This document shows, one piece after another, positions 50,363 to 60,900 of a stretch of 64,000 nucleotides of DNA (positions are counted from its first letter, which is position 1; each line of letters opens with the position of its first letter). Below the pieces are notes generated by a model. It did no database searches. It was given only the letters and a program-made list of their open reading frames with translations, and was not told the origin of the DNA. The stretch is from Tenebrio molitor (lineage: Eukaryota > Arthropoda > Insecta > Coleoptera > Tenebrionidae), in the NCBI RefSeq assembly GCF_963966145.1, contig NC_091052.1:3596001-3660000 (forward strand), read 5' to 3'. Both the position numbers and the translations under genes were made by a program.

Positions 50363-51327
50363 TTAAAAATGAATTACTTTTTTTGCACCATGCAATATAC
50401 GAACTATTTCAAAATTCTTGTTCTCTTTTTTATTAAAAATTATCTTGTCCAAGTTTTCTGTTTCAGTTCTATCCAACTGTTGTTCCCAATTTGGACTATG
50501 GTTAATATATTTTTCTTTAAAGTGAGCTCTACTATTGTCTAATGCTGTAAAAAAAAGAATCATGTAATAAATGTGAAAAAAAAATCTGAATATCTACATT
50601 TGAACATTTCTTGATCACTTATTATTAGATTCTTTTCAATTAAAAGATCAGTAAGTGATTGCTTATGGTTATCTTGATTTAAACAGATTATATCTCCATA
50701 TGTGTTAAATTGATCTTGATTTGTGATAGAAAAGAATATTTTTTCTGCTGTTTCTATACAATCTACAGCTACTTTCCTTACTCCCTCAATTTCACTAGTG
50801 GTTTTCTTTAATTTAAATTCATAACCATTCTCCCCCAGTACCAGGTCCTAAGATCATCATAATTTGGATTATTATAAAATATAAAGTGTTCATAACATAC
50901 AGTCATTAAATTGACTACATTGTATAAACTGGCCTGCTTTGCAACAGGGGGGCATTTTTCTATTTCTTCTGGTAAATAAAATACCCAGCTTACTTGCCTC
51001 ATAATCCCATAATCAGGCAACCAACAAACATACTTTATATCATCTCTTGAAACATGATTTATGTATTTAATTATTCCTCGGGCCCATAAGTCATCAATGT
51101 TTACAGCTACCATCTAAAATTACCATTAATACCTTACCCTTACACAATAATATGTAAAGAAAAACCTTGTCTTCACATATTTCCTCTGGGTCTTGAATTT
51201 TTTTACGTTCACAATTTTTCATTACTCTATTCATACCAGACCGTAATAGTAATTCTCTTCTTGGTATTATCCAAAAGAGGTGGGTATTTACAAACGTTGG
51301 TATAATTATGTCTATTAACGACTCCAT
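50363..51327 (-). CDS. Small Tudor-domain protein, 268 aa, 4 exons
   Basis: Minus-strand exons 51327-51166, 51113-50901, 50847-50598 and 50544-50363 join in phase (introns of 52, 53 and 53 bp) and sum to 269 codons with stop. Residues about 55-105 form a Tudor-like core: VAVNIDDLWARGIIKYIN, then YVCWLPDYGIMRQVSWVFYL with the diagnostic DYG, then LP-EEIEKCPP. The N-terminal 54 residues are hydrophobic, then basic. The C-terminal half is polar, Lys/Asn/Gln-rich and unassigned. Single extended Tudor modules of this kind are common in piRNA-pathway proteins, which bind methylated arginine in Piwi tails; that role is only inferred. No helicase, nuclease or MYND motif is visible. The exon 2/3 junction was deduced from a GTATGT...CTTAG intron that restores the frame. 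Confidence 0.75.
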
Positions 51328-52099
51328 TAGCTACAGTTAACGAAGATGAAACTTATTTCAATGTAATAATAAAAAATTATCTAGTGAACAAATTTTAAAT
51401 TAAATTAGGTTAGAACACAACATCAATCAGGTTAACGAGTTAAGGTTATCTTTGACTCTGATGTTCTATGATCTGATCTGACGTGGGCTCTGTGCTACGT
51501 TCTGTGGGTGCTACTGTTGCTCTATATCTACACAAACATAACCCATGTTATTATGCGATTTATACGGGGATTAAAAGAAACCATTTCCGTAGTTTATTTT
51601 CTTTTATTTCAGTATATTTATTGAAAACAACAAAATTTTTACTTATTGATGTAGATTCGGGATTTGTACTCTATTTTTTTTTAACTTCTTACTAATTTCT
51701 ATTGTAAGATATGTCGATAAAAAATTACATTTACAATAAATAAGGCAATAAATTAAATACAACTAAACCTAACATATACATAAAATGTAATTAAACATAA
51801 ATATTGCTCTTAAATTTGATTATTTAGTCAAGTTATTACTTTAATGCTAAGGCTAACTTACTTTAGTCTTACGTTAAAGTGGTAAGTAAAAACGCTGTTC
51901 AAAATATTAAATGAAAAATACAATGAATATTATAAAACATTATTACTTCGAGTTATTTAAATAATGGAAACATTTCAACAATTTTTAGGAGTTAATTAGT
52001 TCATCATTTTCAAATTCTTCTGTACACCATCACATTATTAATTTTTGTTACTGTAACGCGCTAATAAATGTCGCGCCGGTCTTACGGTCAATATTTTTT
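51328..52099. other. AT-rich intergenic sequence downstream of Su(fu)
   Basis: No supportable exon. It must hold the promoter of the Tudor-domain gene (near 51330-51500) and the 3' untranslated region of Su(fu). The frame at 51483-51695 is a low-complexity chance frame. Confidence 0.45.
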
Positions 52100-54526
52100 T
52101 TACAATTTGTCAGCTACAATTGTTACTGACAATTTTTTATCTGGCCACGAAAACGTTTTTGGTAAGGACAGAGCTTCTGGACTTGCAAGGACTTGGAAAG
52201 TAACGGCCATATCCTGAGCCAAATCGTCAGTGATGAGGATCTGCAGCCATGAACCTTGCGCAACATACGGATGTTCTGAATCAACCAAAGTTCCGGTAAC
52301 AGTATTCGCCACCAACGTTATCGCCGTTTCTCCTAACACTGATTTGAAGGTGAAATGTCTACCATGTCTGACACGCCCCCTGTTTAAAAAATAATGATTG
52401 ATGATGATTTAATCAAAATAGTCTATTAAAAAACGAGTTTCATAAGGCAGTGTTTATTTCATGAGTCCAAGTTTATAAAACGAGACGCGAAGCGCATGTT
52501 TTATGAAGAACGAATGGAATAAACGCCTTATGAAAGGGTTTTTTTTATACGATTTTTTTCTATTTTGCACCTTTTGAGTCGTTTTTAAATCAAAAGTAAG
52601 AATTTTAAAATTCTGCGAAATTTTATAATGGTTGGCAAAAAACAATTGAAACACTTGTCGACTTTAGGATATTCGCGCGTATTGGCTGACGCTGCCAGAA
52701 ACCTCTAGATCTTAGAGGAGTCTGGGAGTACCAACATGATAACCGTAAATTGCACTATCGCTATTATAGAATCGCTTTCAGCTGTTACGTTACTGTTTTT
52801 GGTATCGTAACAACTCTGTTACGAAACACACAATAGAAAAATTGATTTTACCTAATCGCCAAAGGCAGTAAGCTGCCAGCCTCCAAATTAAATACGAGAT
52901 GGACGCCTTCTAGTTTTTTTATGTTTAATAGTTCAGTTGATTCTAATAAACCAGAGCTACTTCTAATTTCGTCCATCTTGAAATTGGTACTGCTCGCGCG
53001 ATTTTGGTCAAAATTGCCACCTTGTAGAGATTTCTGCATTGGTGAATTCACATGAAGTGTCTTTTCCTGAGAAGATTGATTGTTGTCACAGTCATTTTTA
53101 TCTTTCAAATGCATAATATCAATGTGTGAGGGGTCTTGTTCTACCCACGAACATCTAGCGCTAACTCCGCTTAAATTAGAACCCTCTAGTTCAAACCCTC
53201 TCTCAAATTCCTCATGTGCGTTCAAATCAAGCTCAAATATGCTTTCTCCTCGTCTCATATCTGTTATGAACCAAAGCCCACCAGCACTGCAAAACATTCG
53301 TTGTTAATCCTACTGGTAACTGGTGCAACAAAGACGCTTTAGTCTAAAAATAAATTCAATGTTAACTTACGATGGTTTTCTGCTAATCATATCCAAAACT
53401 CCAGCACCATTCCATTGTTGTGCCGCTTTCAGTTCTTCAGCGCAAATTCCTACAATTTGTACAAAATCTACCAAACCAAATGGGGTTTGTGTGGATTTTA
53501 ACTGAACATCAGAAGTCATTAGCATGTGTTGAATTCGCGACTCGCTATTGTCTAGAGCGCAATGCCAAGAAACATGATCGCCCGCGCAAAGTGTATTACC
53601 TAATAGATATTTTGATTAAAAAAAAAGTAATTTCAATGACAAAACAAACCTGATTGAAAAACATATTTAGCCAAAGACTGCATCAATGTTGCAGGCCATG
53701 TTGGAGGAGCTGTTTCTTCAGGCTCTCTTTTCAATCTAAATGTCAATTCAAAACCAAAACCTGAGATACCATTAGCACCTGATACATCATGAACTCTGCC
53801 ATCACCGTGCAAGTCAGACAGACCAAAACTGAAAGTTGTGTGGGATTTCAGCAAATTATTGTTTACTTGAAATACATATTTTACAAAAAAGTAATATTAC
53901 AAAATGCTATTGTAAGTAGACAGTATTGTATGAATAGATTTTTTTCTGAAGTAGAATATACCTTATGTAATGCCAATGCGGGGGAATGTTCTCTTGTGGA
54001 ATGCCAGGATTTGCATACATGGATATGTAATCTAAAGGATCTGGCCCTCCCAGCCTAAAAAATAATTATATAACAATCTCATAAAAAATATGATGCAAGA
54101 TGCATGAAAAACAAAAATTTGTATTTTCCACCCTTCTCATTTTTATAAAAATAGAAATATGAAACCCATCAGGCTCCCCTATTCTCATAAATAGCTGCTG
54201 AGTAAAAAACAGGAAGTACATTTAATTCTGTTGCTAAAAATAGAACTGGAATAAATTTTAATGTTTAACATTTAGGATGTCAAAATGTATTTAAATAGTT
54301 ATACAGAAATCATGCAATATCAAAAAATAGTGATATTTATTGTACAGACACAATAACAAAAATATATGGAAAGTGTGCCATACCAATATTTTAGAAGGGC
54401 AGTAACTTGAAGTGGGTTGACCTGATCAGGGTAAATTTTCCTACAAAGGGTGTATAAGGATTCAAGTCCTGCTGGTGTTGGTGGAAGAATTGGGGGTCCA
54501 TGGGGCAGAGCAGCAGCCTCATTCAT
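52100..54526 (-). CDS. Su(fu): Suppressor of fused, Gli/Ci-binding Hedgehog pathway regulator, 452 aa, 6 exons
   Basis: Cytoplasmic and nuclear partner that binds and restrains the Gli/Cubitus interruptus factors. Minus-strand exons 54526-54384, 54054-53962, 53828-53650, 53599-53371, 53286-52852 and 52379-52100 sum to 453 codons with stop, close to Drosophila Su(fu) (468 aa). Family blocks: GLESLYTLCRKIYPDQ (about 20-35), GGPDPLDYISMYANPG, HWHYISFGLSDLHGDGRVHD, SGFGFELTFRLKRE, PPTWPATLMQSLAKYVF (the SUFU N-domain), LLFxIVGxC-type FVQIVGICAEELKAAQQWNG, GGLWFITDMRRGESIFELD, then a variable Ser/Asn-rich insertion (about 255-325) and the C-domain (GRHFTFKSVLGETAITLVA to the end). The variable insertion is typical of the family. 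Intron 5 contains a small foldback element. Very secure. Confidence 0.96.
52437..52537. mobile_element. Short foldback element in Su(fu) intron 5
   Basis: Left end gtttcataaggc...tgtttatttcat and right end atggaataaacgccttatgaaag are inverse copies of about 23-26 bp around a ~50-bp core, which itself contains ataaaacgagacgcgaagcg opposed to gcatgttttat. The whole is about 100 bp and sits in the intron, leaving exon borders intact. Confidence 0.5.
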
Positions 54527-55027
54527 TTTTCCTTAACAGATAAAGAACCAACACAAATTCACGCAAATGAAACTGAAACCATTCTTACCTATCACTAATT
54601 ACAAGAAATGCACATTTACACAATTATTACAACTTTAAAACATTTTATCACTTTTTTTGTAACAATAAAAGAAAATATTTCAAGAATGCCAAAAACAACT
54701 TTTATGCAACCCGCCAAACAAAACAAAAATAATGTTTCTGTAAACCTTCCATTCAGAAATTCCCCTAAAACTGACGTAAATACAATATGACGTCGAGGGT
54801 AAATTGGTGCTGCAACGTTGGTTGCCAAAAAAGACAATTAAACTAACCTAAACCAAATAATCAACACAGTATTTTTTTATATTGCTTAATTCGTATTGCG
54901 AAAGTATTACTGAAGCACGATGCATGAAAGCGCTTCATCGTGTTTATGTTTACATTTAACAACATGAGTTTCCGCGATTGTGAAAAGTAGGTGTTACACC
55001 GTTATCGATTTTTGTTGAATTTCTACA
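54527..55027. promoter_or_regulatory. Divergent intergenic region of Su(fu) and the ankyrin gene
   Basis: 501 bp between the Su(fu) start codon (minus) and the ankyrin-protein start codon (plus). Both promoters should lie here. The frames inside are short chance frames. Confidence 0.5.
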
Positions 55028-56833
55028 ATGTTGGATTCTTCACCGGAAGATGAAGACTTTCCAGGCCGTCTATTACACCAGGTTTCTTATCAGATTAATT
55101 TTAAAAATTTTCCTCACAACAAAATTCGCAGGCTGCACTCTGGGACAATACACACTTATTAATTGATCTGTTAGAAGGTGGGCAGCAGGCTTTCTTAAAT
55201 TCTCAAGACAGTTGGGGCAGAACACCTCTGCATGCAGCTGCCATCAATGAAAATTCTGGTTGTTTGTCAATTTTGTTAAATGCAGGGGCTGATCCAAATA
55301 TTCGTTGTGGTCCCAGGGGAGATAAAAAAGTATGCTTTGCACAAAAGAGTATTGTACATAAAGTACTGTAATACTTTTGTTTTAGATTCCATTGCATTTA
55401 AGTGCTGAACATGGTCACAGCACTAATGTGTCAATGTTGCTCCAACATGATTCTGATTTACATATAAGGGATGCAAATGAAATGACCCCTCTTGATCTAG
55501 CTGACAAGTCTGGACATGCAAAATGTGTGGCACTCTTAAAAGAAGCTGCAGGTGAGTGTTTCATGTCAATTATCTGTATTTATTGTTTGTTTTATTTACG
55601 GGGTGATCAAGAAGGACTGTTTAAGTTGGTAACACTGGATCGTATTTTAAATCGTATAACAGGAGTAATTTCCGGTTGTTGGTGGCTTGTCGTTGTTAAT
55701 GCTATACCTATATCAGATATTTGTCAAATAAACCAACAAAACATATCCAGTTGCAGTGTTATAAATAACCGAATTAAAAAATTTTCTCAATTGTACTGCC
55801 AACTTAAACAGTCCTTCTTGATCACCCGGTATATTAATACTGGAGTTTATAACATGTCAGTGACAGTAACAACAATGGAAAATTAATTCCAAAATAGTTA
55901 CCATGGTTCTTACTTTTCTGATTTTTGATGTTTTTGAATGTCATTATTTTCAAAATTGTTGTATTTGTTTCACTTTATTAATTATTATTTATTTATTAAT
56001 GAAATTTTAATCATTGAAACAAACAAAATTTAACCAGAGATGTAAAGATCAACTAAATAAAATGTTTATATTTTTTTGGCGTCCGTTATTAAATGCACGG
56101 GTTTTTTCATTCATTTGTGATTTTGGAATCGGTCCAGAAGCATTAAAAAAAGTGCCATAGCGGTTCATTTTTTCACGCATTTGCCTTAAAAAAGTGGCGT
56201 GGCGTGTCATTTTTTAACTCAATTATAAAATTTTTCATTCATAAATTATGATACAGATGTCAAAGTAAATTTAAACTTACGGACGTCAAAAAATTTTTGT
56301 ATGCAACTCGTCTTTTTTTTGCTCGGCGGATTTGCACACTCGCTTCGCTCGTGCGGCTAATTTTCTATCGTAAAAAAAGTATTACTTTACTAACTTGTTA
56401 CATAAATAACTATTATTTGGTCAATGTATGGTTAATTAAGTAATCATTCAAGGCAAAGAGTGGGTGTAGATGCAGTTGATTGAATGATTTGATTAAAAGA
56501 ACTACAAATACTTTCATTTATAAATGACGGTACTTACTGCGATCATATTTTATTGTAATAGAATAATATATGAATTTATAATAAAGTTCTGAAATTCACT
56601 TATAAAACAATTTTGTTTATGAAATATTTATGAAAGAATTTCTTGATGATATTGTTAAAAGGTTCATTTTCTTTGTTTCATTTAAATGGAACTGAAATGG
56701 GAACAAATACATATTTATAATCGCAATACCAAATTGATTTTTTAAAGTTTATTCAGCATATCATGTTGAAGATTTAACCAGATACTTAAAGAATCTTTAT
56801 CAGCAGGTTAATCAGCTATTAATGGGTTTTTAG
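55028..56833 (+). CDS. Small ankyrin-repeat protein, 164 aa, 4 exons
   Basis: Exons 55028-55081, 55132-55329, 55386-55551 and, less surely, 56757-56833. The first three are well supported by GT-AG borders and frame. They encode an acidic N-terminus (MLDSSPEDEDF) and about three to four ankyrin repeats: LLHQAALWDNTHLLIDLLEG, DSWGRTPLHAAAINENSGCL, KKIPLHLSAEHGHSTNVSML and NEMTPLDLADKSGHAKCVAL. The last exon was chosen because it supplies the missing phase, starts after a TTTATTCAG acceptor and ends with a short helix-like peptide (AYHVEDLTRYLKNLYQQVNQ) and TAG. AATAAA follows near 57058. Intron 3 (1205 bp) contains a MITE. Function cannot be named; ankyrin repeats mediate protein binding. An alternative is read-through at exon 3 ending at 55886, which would translate the MITE and is unlikely. 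Confidence 0.75.
55599..55829. mobile_element. MITE (~231 bp) in intron 3 of the ankyrin gene
   Basis: Terminal inverted repeats of about 33 bp: the left reads cggggtgatcaagaaggact and continues gtttaagttgg; the right is the inverse, ending ccttcttgatcacccgg. TA lies immediately outside each end (55597-55598 and 55830-55831), the target signature of Tc1/mariner elements. There is no transposase frame. Confidence 0.8.
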
Positions 56834-57475
56834 ATATCTTTTTAATCTAATACAAGTAACTGTTATATGTATATTGTGTAATATTTATTTATCGTGTGAC
56901 TGAAAGCGATATTTTCGATTTACATTTTACTCTTATCAAATGCAAATAATTAAACTAATGGACAGTGAGCATCGTCAGTTTAGTAACAAGATTCTGCTTA
57001 ACTTCTTCTTTGATGCTGTAAGAATGTCGATATTAGTCACCGAATGACTATGTCCAAAATAAAAATTAAAATCACGAGTATTATTATTTTTATACATATA
57101 AGTATTATTTCTTGTTAGCTCTATCAAAAATAACAGGTTGTCAGTGTTATCAACAGGAAAGTGTCGTCAAGGTTTCGTCAACTTACACTTTCAAAAAGGA
57201 ATAAACGAACCATAAATTGTTCATGTAAAAAATTCGTTCGTTAAATTTTGCAACAGTCGTTTGATGTTAACTGGAACGAAGTGTAACTGTTAGAACTGAT
57301 AACCTTTTGACAGCACTCCACAACTGTTTTCTTTATCAAACTGTATACCAAAAGCTCTTTCCCGAGAGTTGAACTTTGTAAAATGTCTCTTATTCAGTCT
57401 CGCTCGAAACGCGTGTACTACGTACACCCGATAGAATTAGGAACATCATAAATCATATCAAATTGTAAAAATTCG
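56834..57475. other. Intergenic sequence between the ankyrin gene and Lrrk
   Basis: AT-rich, with the presumed poly(A) signal of the ankyrin gene (AATAAA near 57058). No other feature is supportable. Confidence 0.4.
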
Positions 57476-57604
57476 ATGAGTGTGTACGCTGTTATGGCCC
57501 GATGCATTTTCACGGCAATTCTCGTGTTAATCCTCACGTATCTGATAGTCTTGTTACTGCATAGGAAGTTCAATTTCACGGGTTGGTTCAACACAGGAAA
57601 TTAG
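57476..57604 (+). CDS. Candidate 42-aa single-pass membrane micropeptide
   Basis: ATG at 57476 to TAG at 57604 encodes 42 residues beginning MSVYAVMARCIFTAILVLIL and continuing TYLIVLLLHRKFNF. Residues about 10-29 form a clean hydrophobic helix of transmembrane length, preceded by an arginine and followed by HRK; the last 12 residues are polar. The segment is richer in CG than its surroundings. Its size and layout resemble insect membrane micropeptides such as sarcolamban, but I see no sequence match. It lies 355 bp upstream of the Lrrk start and could be an upstream frame in a long Lrrk leader, an independent short gene, or chance. Confidence 0.3.
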   Translation: MSVYAVMARCIFTAILVLILTYLIVLLLHRKFNFTGWFNTGN

Positions 57605-57959
57605 CGGGCGACACTCTTTATTCTAATCGTAAGTAATAGAGCTAACAATTGTAAAAGTTTCTTTTTCAACCGGTTTGTAATAATAACCGCAGAGATCTAA
57701 TTTATTGGGGCGTATATTCTGTTACGCTGTTGCGTCCTTGTCACGGTTTGCAGTCTTATTGATTTTCGCCGGGCACCCCTCAGTGCTCGCACCACCAGCT
57801 GTTCGGAGAGGGTGAATGTGGTGGTGACATGTGGACTGTTTTCACATAAACGAATATTTTGTGCTATTTTTCAAATCAACTATTTTTTATAAAGCTTTTT
57901 TAACAAAACACCTTAGTGATTGCTGTTTTTAAACGATCGTATCATCGCGATAAATAAAA
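57605..57959 (+). promoter_or_regulatory. Upstream region of Lrrk
   Basis: 355 bp before the Lrrk start codon, including a CG-containing block at about 57710-57840. The promoter or 5' untranslated region is probably here; no core element can be fixed. Confidence 0.35.
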
Positions 57960-60900
57960 ATGTCGAGGAAACTCAAACGCCACAACACATCTCCAGAACT
58001 TGCCTTCGACGCCTGTGATTATTTTACCGACGACTTAAGCAATTTCAGTGTAGAATTAGGCAAGGATGTTTCGTTACTAAAAAAGAAAGCGAATAATAAC
58101 GATAACGAAAAACAATTTTTAGATGCAAGAGAAAAAGCTAGACTCGATATTCATGCCGCGCTCAGGGACGCCTGTTGTCAAGGGGATGTGAATTCCGTTT
58201 CTTCGCTGTTGTCCTCCTTATCCAAAGATGCCGAACTTATTGTTAACATGGCCCCCAGCGGAGCCAGCACTTTGTTATTTACGTAAGACAGTGATCTAAC
58301 TCTACGGGTAAAGATGACCTCGAATTATGTTGCAGAGCTTGCCAAACGGGGTGCAAAGATATAGTCAGGGTACTGTTGGAATATGGGGCCGACGGGAGGT
58401 ACCACCCCGTCACTAAATATTCTCCACTGTACATAGCCTGTCATTACGGTCATCGAGATATTGTAGAGATGCTTCTCTTGCGATTTCCCGAACTCATCCA
58501 GGTACAACCAGTTCCGTCGCGTCCCACCACCACTATATTCGCAATGACAAACGTTTATAAATATATCATACAACGGAAGCAAAAAGACCATATCTCTTTC
58601 TACCAGTTGGCTAAAATTGAACTACTTATTTTATTAGTTTAATTACATTTCAGATAAACACAATGCTTTTAGTGGTGGTGCCTCCAGCAGAACTGGATTG
58701 TTGGGCTTTGTAATCGTTAATTTTTTTATAGCAACACACCGTGGAAAGATGGCTTCCAATCCATGCAAGCGCCATCAACGGTCACGTTACGGTTTTGGAA
58801 CTACTTTTTCAATTCCCCTATCCCGCTCACGTCTTACGAAAATTCAGGTGGCAAGAATTGCGCTTTTGGAATTATTGTTCATGAAATGATTTTAGAGATG
58901 GCACGGAACAATGGGAATATTTTATGCCTTTCGATATCAACGAACGCGACGCAACCGGTCAAAATATATTGTATATGGCGTGTTTGGTGGGTAATAAAAA
59001 GCTTCTCGATGTGATACTAAAATTCAAGGTGAAAGCAACGAGAATTCAAGTGGTAAGAAAATTTAATCTCCTGCAATTTTGAATAAATAACGGATTTTGT
59101 CAGGACGACGAAGCAACTCCCGTTTCTGAAAGTAATTCAGTTGTCAGTCCCACCAGGCGGCGTATTTCGGATGGAATTCAGTCAATTTTGTCGAAACTGA
59201 ATTTGTCCCGGGACAATTCGACTGAGACTAATGTAGATGTAAGCTCGAGCCAGGAGTTTTGTTAAAAGTAATGAAAATGTCTTCAGGTTGATCCCAACAG
59301 TTCATCGATTTGTCCCTTGCGGATTGACATGTACTGCAACAACAATACAGAAACAGCTCTTCACGCTGCTGTTAAAGGAAAACACTACGACATAGTTTTG
59401 GCGTTATTGAACGCAGGAGCGAGTCCAAATTGTGTAATTAAAGCTTACCATGATATAGAGGTACAAAAGTTCCGATTATTTTCCGGGTTATTCGAGCGCT
59501 GTTGATTTTAGAGCTTGAGTTGTTGTTCCGTTGAAGAAGACTCCAATTATGGACAGTCGACTGGTTTAGTAGAAGCTTGCCGAAATCGTGACGTTCCCAT
59601 CGTGGATCTGTTACTGAAGCATGGCGCCAGAGACGACGAGTGTAAAGCTTTGTCAGTTGCGGTGCAAAACAGAGACGAAACATTGACAGCCAAACTGTTG
59701 TCAACAAAGGTACAACAAGGTACATTTTGGAGTTCATTTGATCTATAATTACACTTCAAGGCGCACCCGGACCCGGAATATAAGATTAATAAAAAAGCCA
59801 TGACAGAAAACGTTAACTCGTCCCAATTCACCATTTTCTCTAATGTTACGAATTTAACGTACAGTGCTCTCTTTCCCAACACACCCACAATGATCAACTG
59901 GCACAATCAGAAGTGCAACTTGACGCAAATTCGAACTCAATGGTTGACGGACGCAGCTCTGCATTTAAATCAAAAACTCAAACAAAATCCGCGAAGTTAC
60001 GATATTGCTCTATACGCAATAACTCGTCTCGACATCTCTAACAATAATTTAACGTCCGTACCTCTGACTGTGTTGCAGTTGTACAGCTTGAAGTACTTAA
60101 ATGTGGCGCAAAATAAAATCGAGAAGTTGCCGATTCCGGTAGCCTCTCCTGCTAAGAAAGGATTGAGGAAAAAAAGTGTGCACAACGAAGAGTTAAATTA
60201 TTCGTGTCCTGTTTTGGAAGAGTTGTATTTGCAGGATAACAGACTGGACCACATACCAGAAGCTGTGTTTAGATTACCGGCACTGGTCACTCTCGTTGTG
60301 TCAAATAATAAGTTGCAGCACTTACCGTACAACATGTGGTTGGCTCCGAAACTAAAGGAATTGAATGCTTCGTTCAACCTACTCAAAGAGCTGCCGACGA
60401 ATTTGTTGGAAGTAAGTACAAGAGCCATCGCGAGTGTAAATAATAAAGTGCGTTTTTGCAGACGCCCGAAGAATACGACAAAATGAGTGTAAGTTCTAGC
60501 GACAGTCAACTGTCCAGTCATTGCGAACATGACGTGGAGAGCGACGTACGATGCGACTTCGATTTGGATTCTAAATATTTATCAAACGACGAAAACAGCC
60601 AGTGCGTAAGATATAGGAAAAAAGAAAGGTCGTACATGTACGTTTTTGAACGGTCCTGTAGACTGGTTAAAAATTCGTTGCTTTTGTAGCCAATTTGACT
60701 TGACTAAGCACCACATTTGGAGTAAAAACGTGGAAGTGACGGAGCAGATTTTACACACAGACGAGTCGGTCACCGAACAATCTTCTAAATTGTCCGCGCT
60801 GAATCTGGCACACAATCTCTTCACCAGCATTCCAGTGGTTTTGCCGTGCTTAGCGGTGAACTTGACGCGACTGAATATGGCGTTCAATTCTTTGCGATCG

